Source: Candidatus Zixiibacteriota bacterium (GTDB taxonomy: Bacteria > Zixibacteria > MSB-5A5 > GN15 > FEB-12). Taken from it: DNA of 8,612 nt. Under the pieces are notes generated by a model. That model ran no database searches, was not told the origin of the DNA, and worked only from the letters and a program-made list of their open reading frames with translations. Below, piece by piece: positions 6,072-8,612 of this stretch; the first letter of the stretch is position 1; every line of letters begins with the position of its first letter. A program made the translations under genes and the position numbers. The stretch spans positions 1-8,612 of the forward strand of contig JAOZPL010000046.1 of NCBI GenBank assembly GCA_029932795.1, read 5' to 3'.

Positions 6072-7148
6072 ATGTTCTCTAAGGAGAAACGGGATCGGCT
6101 GCAGGGGTATCCGGCAATCCTATGCCTGATTATGATACTGCTGCCCCTGGGCTGCGCTAACCCCGGTGATGACCGTGATCTGATTGTCATCAGGGGGCAT
6201 ACCATGGGGACCGGGTACACCGTAAAGATCGTCAACAAGCCGAGGATGTCGCAAGAGGATATCGGGAACGCAGAAGAAGGCATTGATAGCCTGCTCAGGA
6301 CTGTAAACCAACAGATGTCTACGTATATAGACAGCTCAGAGATCTCTCGCTTCAATCTCCACCGGGGGATCGGCTGGTTCTCAATCTCAACTGAACTGGC
6401 CGAAATTATCGCGCAATCTCTTGAGGTGAGCGAGAAATCCGGTGGCGCTTTTGACATAACCGTCGGCCCGCTTGTAAATCTCTGGGGTTTCGGACCCTCG
6501 GAAAGAGAGGCTGATATTCCCGGAAGAGAGCGTATCCGACAGGTGATGCAGCGTACGGGGTACCGGAAGGTATCTGTGAGGTTGGCTCCCCCTTCAGTCA
6601 GAAAAGAAAATCCCGAAGTATACTGTGACCTGGCTGCCATCGCCAAAGGCCACGGGACAGACAGGATTGCCGGGTATCTGGATTCCGTGGGCGTATCCGA
6701 TTACGTGATTGAAATGGGGGGTGAAATAAGGGCGAAGGGCAGGAATCACTTGAACAACCTGTGGCAGATAGGCATTGCCGATCCTGACAATGGGCTCGGT
6801 ATTCAGAGAGTCGTTTCTTTGAGTAATACCTCAATGGCTACCTCCGGCGATTACCGTAACTACTTCGAGCACGGTGGGACAAGGTATTCACACATTATCG
6901 ATCCCAGAACCGGGGAACCTGTAACACACAAGCTGGCTTCGGTCACCGTCATACATGAGAATTGTGCCTATGCGGATGCCATGGCGACCGCAATCATTGT
7001 CCTGGGCCCGGAGGATGGGTACGAACTTGCTCTGGAAGAGAACCTACCAGCCCTTCTGATCGTGAGAGAAAGAGACAGCTTAATTGAAAAGGTGACGCCC
7101 TCATTCAAGAGACATTTAGAGTCTTACGACTACGGCAGTAACCTCTGA
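6072..7148 (+). CDS. apbE: ApbE, FAD:protein FMN transferase (lipoprotein)
   Basis: ApbE cleaves FAD and transfers FMN to a threonine of target proteins such as RnfG and NqrC, with Mg2+, outside the cytoplasmic membrane. The 358-residue product has a lipoprotein-type signal (hydrophobic 14-27, LLPLGC with lipid-attachable C28; the proline at -3 is slightly atypical). Family motifs follow in order: MGTGYTVKI (45-53), QMSTYIDSSEISRFN (81-95), SGGAFDITVGPLVNLWGFG (123-141), CDLAAIAKGHGTDRIAGYL (185-203), EMGGEIRAKG (214-223), ATSGDYRNYF (256-265), YSHIIDPRTGEP (272-283) and YADAMATA (300-307), with D302 as an expected metal ligand. Length is ordinary. The ATG at 6072 is the first start in frame and lacks a clear Shine-Dalgarno. 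It is transcribed divergently from the rnf operon, whose RnfG carries an intact acceptor site, so RnfG is the likely substrate. Confidence 0.96.
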   Translation: MFSKEKRDRLQGYPAILCLIMILLPLGCANPGDDRDLIVIRGHTMGTGYTVKIVNKPRMSQEDIGNAEEGIDSLLRTVNQQMSTYIDSSEISRFNLHRGIGWFSISTELAEIIAQSLEVSEKSGGAFDITVGPLVNLWGFGPSEREADIPGRERIRQVMQRTGYRKVSVRLAPPSVRKENPEVYCDLAAIAKGHGTDRIAGYLDSVGVSDYVIEMGGEIRAKGRNHLNNLWQIGIADPDNGLGIQRVVSLSNTSMATSGDYRNYFEHGGTRYSHIIDPRTGEPVTHKLASVTVIHENCAYADAMATAIIVLGPEDGYELALEENLPALLIVRERDSLIEKVTPSFKRHLESYDYGSNL

Positions 7149-7268
7149 ATGTGGGTCGACTTGTGCATTGTTATATTCATTTCAGTCAGCAGGTTGACGC
7201 CTTTTGCGACCCAGGAGGGGAGCGAACTGGCGAGCAGCTTGACATGTTCGCATCATCCCCACCCCTAG
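7149..7268 (+). CDS. Possible 39-residue small ORF directly after apbE (doubtful)
   Basis: An ATG directly abuts the apbE stop (TGAATG) and opens a 39-codon frame, ending in TAG at 7266-7268. The product would begin MWVDLCIVIFISVS, a hydrophobic stretch, and end HHPHP. There is no Shine-Dalgarno; only stop-start coupling would allow translation. The frame overlaps the imperfect stem-loop at 7213-7266. I do not recognise it, and a chance frame is more likely than a gene. Confidence 0.15.
   Translation: MWVDLCIVIFISVSRLTPFATQEGSELASSLTCSHHPHP
7213..7266 (+). other. Imperfect stem-loop downstream of apbE
   Basis: Pairing blocks nest in order: AGG (7213-7215) with CCT (7264-7266), GGGG (7217-7220) with CCCC (7257-7260), GCGAAC (7222-7227) with GTTCGC (7246-7251), leaving an 18-base apical loop and small internal loops. 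There is no T-run after it, so it is not an ordinary intrinsic terminator. It may shield the apbE transcript end or be chance. Confidence 0.3.
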
Positions 7269-7450
7269 CAGCCAGGGCGTTCGTGGTGGTCATTGCGATA
7301 CCATTACACTAAGCTTCTGATATTGGACAAATATATCTGTAATGATTCGCTTATCTATGTGTTTAGCAATTTAGGCTTGAGTCGCATCCAATTAATAGCG
7401 TTATTTTGTATGCGTGTTGGGTAATGTGTCTAACATCGAGGCGATTGGGA
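7269..7450. other. Gene-free spacer, AT-rich toward the epimerase start
   Basis: No coding frame, tRNA or repeat array was recognised. The part from about 7300 to 7430 is AT-rich and presumably holds the promoter of the following gene, but no -35/-10 pair with good spacing stood out. ATATT/AATAT at 7322-7336 forms a short inverted repeat. GAGG at 7438-7441 lies nine bases before the ATG at 7451 and is a plausible ribosome binding site. Confidence 0.4.
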
Positions 7451-8612
7451 ATGACTACGGCAGGTAAACTTCCTTCGATCATTGTGACCGGTGCTTCCGG
7501 CTTTGTGGGTCGTCACCTGCTGGATGACCTGAAAAACGAGTATCGTATTTTTGGCATTGCACGCCGTTCGCAACACGAATGCAATGCCCCGGTGCATGCC
7601 AATATTGCCTGGATTCGCGCCGATATCGCTGATTATCAGAGCATTGCCAGAGCCTTCCGGGAGGTCGTTACCGCCGGTGGTGCGGACTATCTGATTCATC
7701 TGGCGGCCTACTATGATTTTTCCGGAGATGACCGTCCCGAATATCGGCAGACAAATGTTGAGGGCACACGGTATGTTCTCGAACTCGCCCGGGACCTTAA
7801 ATTGAAGCTGTTCGTCTTTGTCAGTTCTGTCGCGGCCTGTTCCTTTCCCAAGGAGGGTGAGGTTGTGGATGAGACATCTCCTCCTGATGGTGAGCCGCCT
7901 TATGCCTGGAGCAAGAGGGTGGGAGAGTCGATGATCCAGGAGTTCGCACGCACCACGCCGGCCTGTATTGTACGCATGGGTGCGGTGTACAGCGACTGGT
8001 GCGAATACCCGCCGTTGTATGCGCTCCTTAACACGTGGCTGGGCGGTTCCTTGGAGTCTAGTATCTTGGCCGGAAAAGGTGAGTCCGCCATTCCCTACAT
8101 TCATATCCGGGATGTGATTGCGTTTTATCGACAAGTCCTCAAACATCACGAACAACTGAGTCCGGCACGGGTTCTTGTCGCTTGCACGAGCGGATCGACC
8201 TCCCACCTGGAGTTGTACAATCTTGCCACCCGTTACTATTTCGGGAAGGTCAAACGGCCCGTGCTGATGCCGCGTTTCATCTGCGGGATTGGCCTGTGGT
8301 TCAAGTACTTCTGGGGACGCCTGACCGGTCGCATACCTTTTGAACGTCCGTGGATGTGGCGGTATATTGATCTGAAGCTTAATGTTGACAACAGTCGAAC
8401 ATGTTCGGCACTAGACTGGTCGCCCAATCCCCGTAATCTGATAGGGAGCCGATTCCCTTTCCTTATGGAGCGGCTTAAGAGCGAACCGTACTCCTGGCAG
8501 GTCCGTAACCTGGCTGCCCTGAGACGGGATACCGCCCGCCCGGGATTGCGTATCTACACGACTCTGCTGGATGCGGAGGACGAGATCATTTCCTCTGTGG
8601 TCGACCGTATTA
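7451..8612 (+). CDS. NAD-dependent epimerase/dehydratase-like protein (extended SDR), 3' end beyond the window
   Basis: The 387 visible residues form an extended short-chain dehydrogenase/reductase. TGASGFVGRHL (13-23) is the Rossmann dinucleotide-binding loop, D58 lies in the RADIAD strand end, HLAAYYD (83-89) and NVEGTRYVLE (102-111) are typical, SS at 125-126 precedes the catalytic pair YAWSK (Y151, K155), and IPYIHIRDV (214-222) is the usual C-terminal substrate-domain motif. Substrate cannot be told: nucleotide sugar, sterol-like or other small molecules are all possible. The core fold should end near residue 340; the frame continues with a charged helical segment (SEPYSWQVRNLAALRRD, 344-360, and LRIYTTLLDAEDEIISSVVD beyond), so an extra C-terminal domain is probable. 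The ATG at 7451 has GAGG nine bases upstream. It follows apbE on the same strand after about 300 bases and is probably a separate transcription unit. No link to Rnf is evident. Confidence 0.9.
   Translation, partial: MTTAGKLPSIIVTGASGFVGRHLLDDLKNEYRIFGIARRSQHECNAPVHANIAWIRADIADYQSIARAFREVVTAGGADYLIHLAAYYDFSGDDRPEYRQTNVEGTRYVLELARDLKLKLFVFVSSVAACSFPKEGEVVDETSPPDGEPPYAWSKRVGESMIQEFARTTPACIVRMGAVYSDWCEYPPLYALLNTWLGGSLESSILAGKGESAIPYIHIRDVIAFYRQVLKHHEQLSPARVLVACTSGSTSHLELYNLATRYYFGKVKRPVLMPRFICGIGLWFKYFWGRLTGRIPFERPWMWRYIDLKLNVDNSRTCSALDWSPNPRNLIGSRFPFLMERLKSEPYSWQVRNLAALRRDTARPGLRIYTTLLDAEDEIISSVVDRI

Noticed and set aside
6041..6646. 201-codon minus-strand frame opposite the start of apbE
   Set aside because: The serine/isoleucine-rich translation is typical of an antisense shadow, and apbE on the plus strand has unambiguous motifs.
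7213..7266. Intrinsic terminator after apbE
   Set aside because: The stem is plausible but interrupted, the loop is long, and no T-run follows, so it was listed only as a stem-loop.
7430..8206. 258-codon open frame on the minus strand opposite the epimerase gene
   Set aside because: It has no recognisable domain, and the plus-strand frame carries clear SDR motifs throughout; the antisense frame is a codon-bias shadow.

Overview
The window is a chromosomal segment of moderate GC, most likely from an anaerobic diderm (Gram-negative type) bacterium. The evidence is a complete run of Rnf genes, a multihaem c-type cytochrome, and a lipoprotein-type ApbE. The order cytochrome-rnfCDGEAB with an apbE nearby resembles the layout known from sulfate-reducing Deltaproteobacteria such as Desulfovibrio, but the genus or phylum cannot be fixed from this sequence alone.

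Layout. On the minus strand, read from about 5820 down to 1, a likely single operon encodes a cysteine-rich zinc-ribbon-like protein of unknown function (5746-5273), a secreted eight-haem cytochrome c (5248 or 5271 to 4658), RnfC (4641-3328), RnfD (3347-2373), RnfG (2380-1787), RnfE (1751-1140), RnfA (1130-555) and RnfB (533 to beyond base 1, truncated by the window edge). A good sigma70-type promoter lies at 5827-5855. Gene junctions are tight: rnfC/rnfD and rnfD/rnfG overlap, and other gaps are 3 to 35 bases. On the plus strand, divergently, lies apbE (6072-7148), a lipoprotein FMN transferase expected to flavinylate RnfG. After a gene-poor gap of about 300 bases comes an extended short-chain dehydrogenase/NAD-dependent epimerase-like gene (7451 to the window end, incomplete), which looks unrelated to the Rnf system.

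How the genes fit together. Rnf is an ion-pumping membrane complex. Normally RnfB takes electrons from ferredoxin, RnfA/E carry them through the membrane by an intramembrane iron-sulfur cluster, RnfG and RnfD carry covalent FMN, and RnfC reduces NAD. Here RnfA, RnfE, RnfB and RnfG look canonical. RnfC lacks the glycine-rich NADH/FMN-binding motifs, and RnfD lacks the usual threonine FMN-attachment motif. With an eight-haem cytochrome in the same operon, the most interesting reading is a variant Rnf that exchanges electrons between ferredoxin and a periplasmic cytochrome pool rather than with NAD. That is an inference to be tested. The cytochrome gene also shows an apparent reading-frame break within its signal-peptide region at a short GT repeat.
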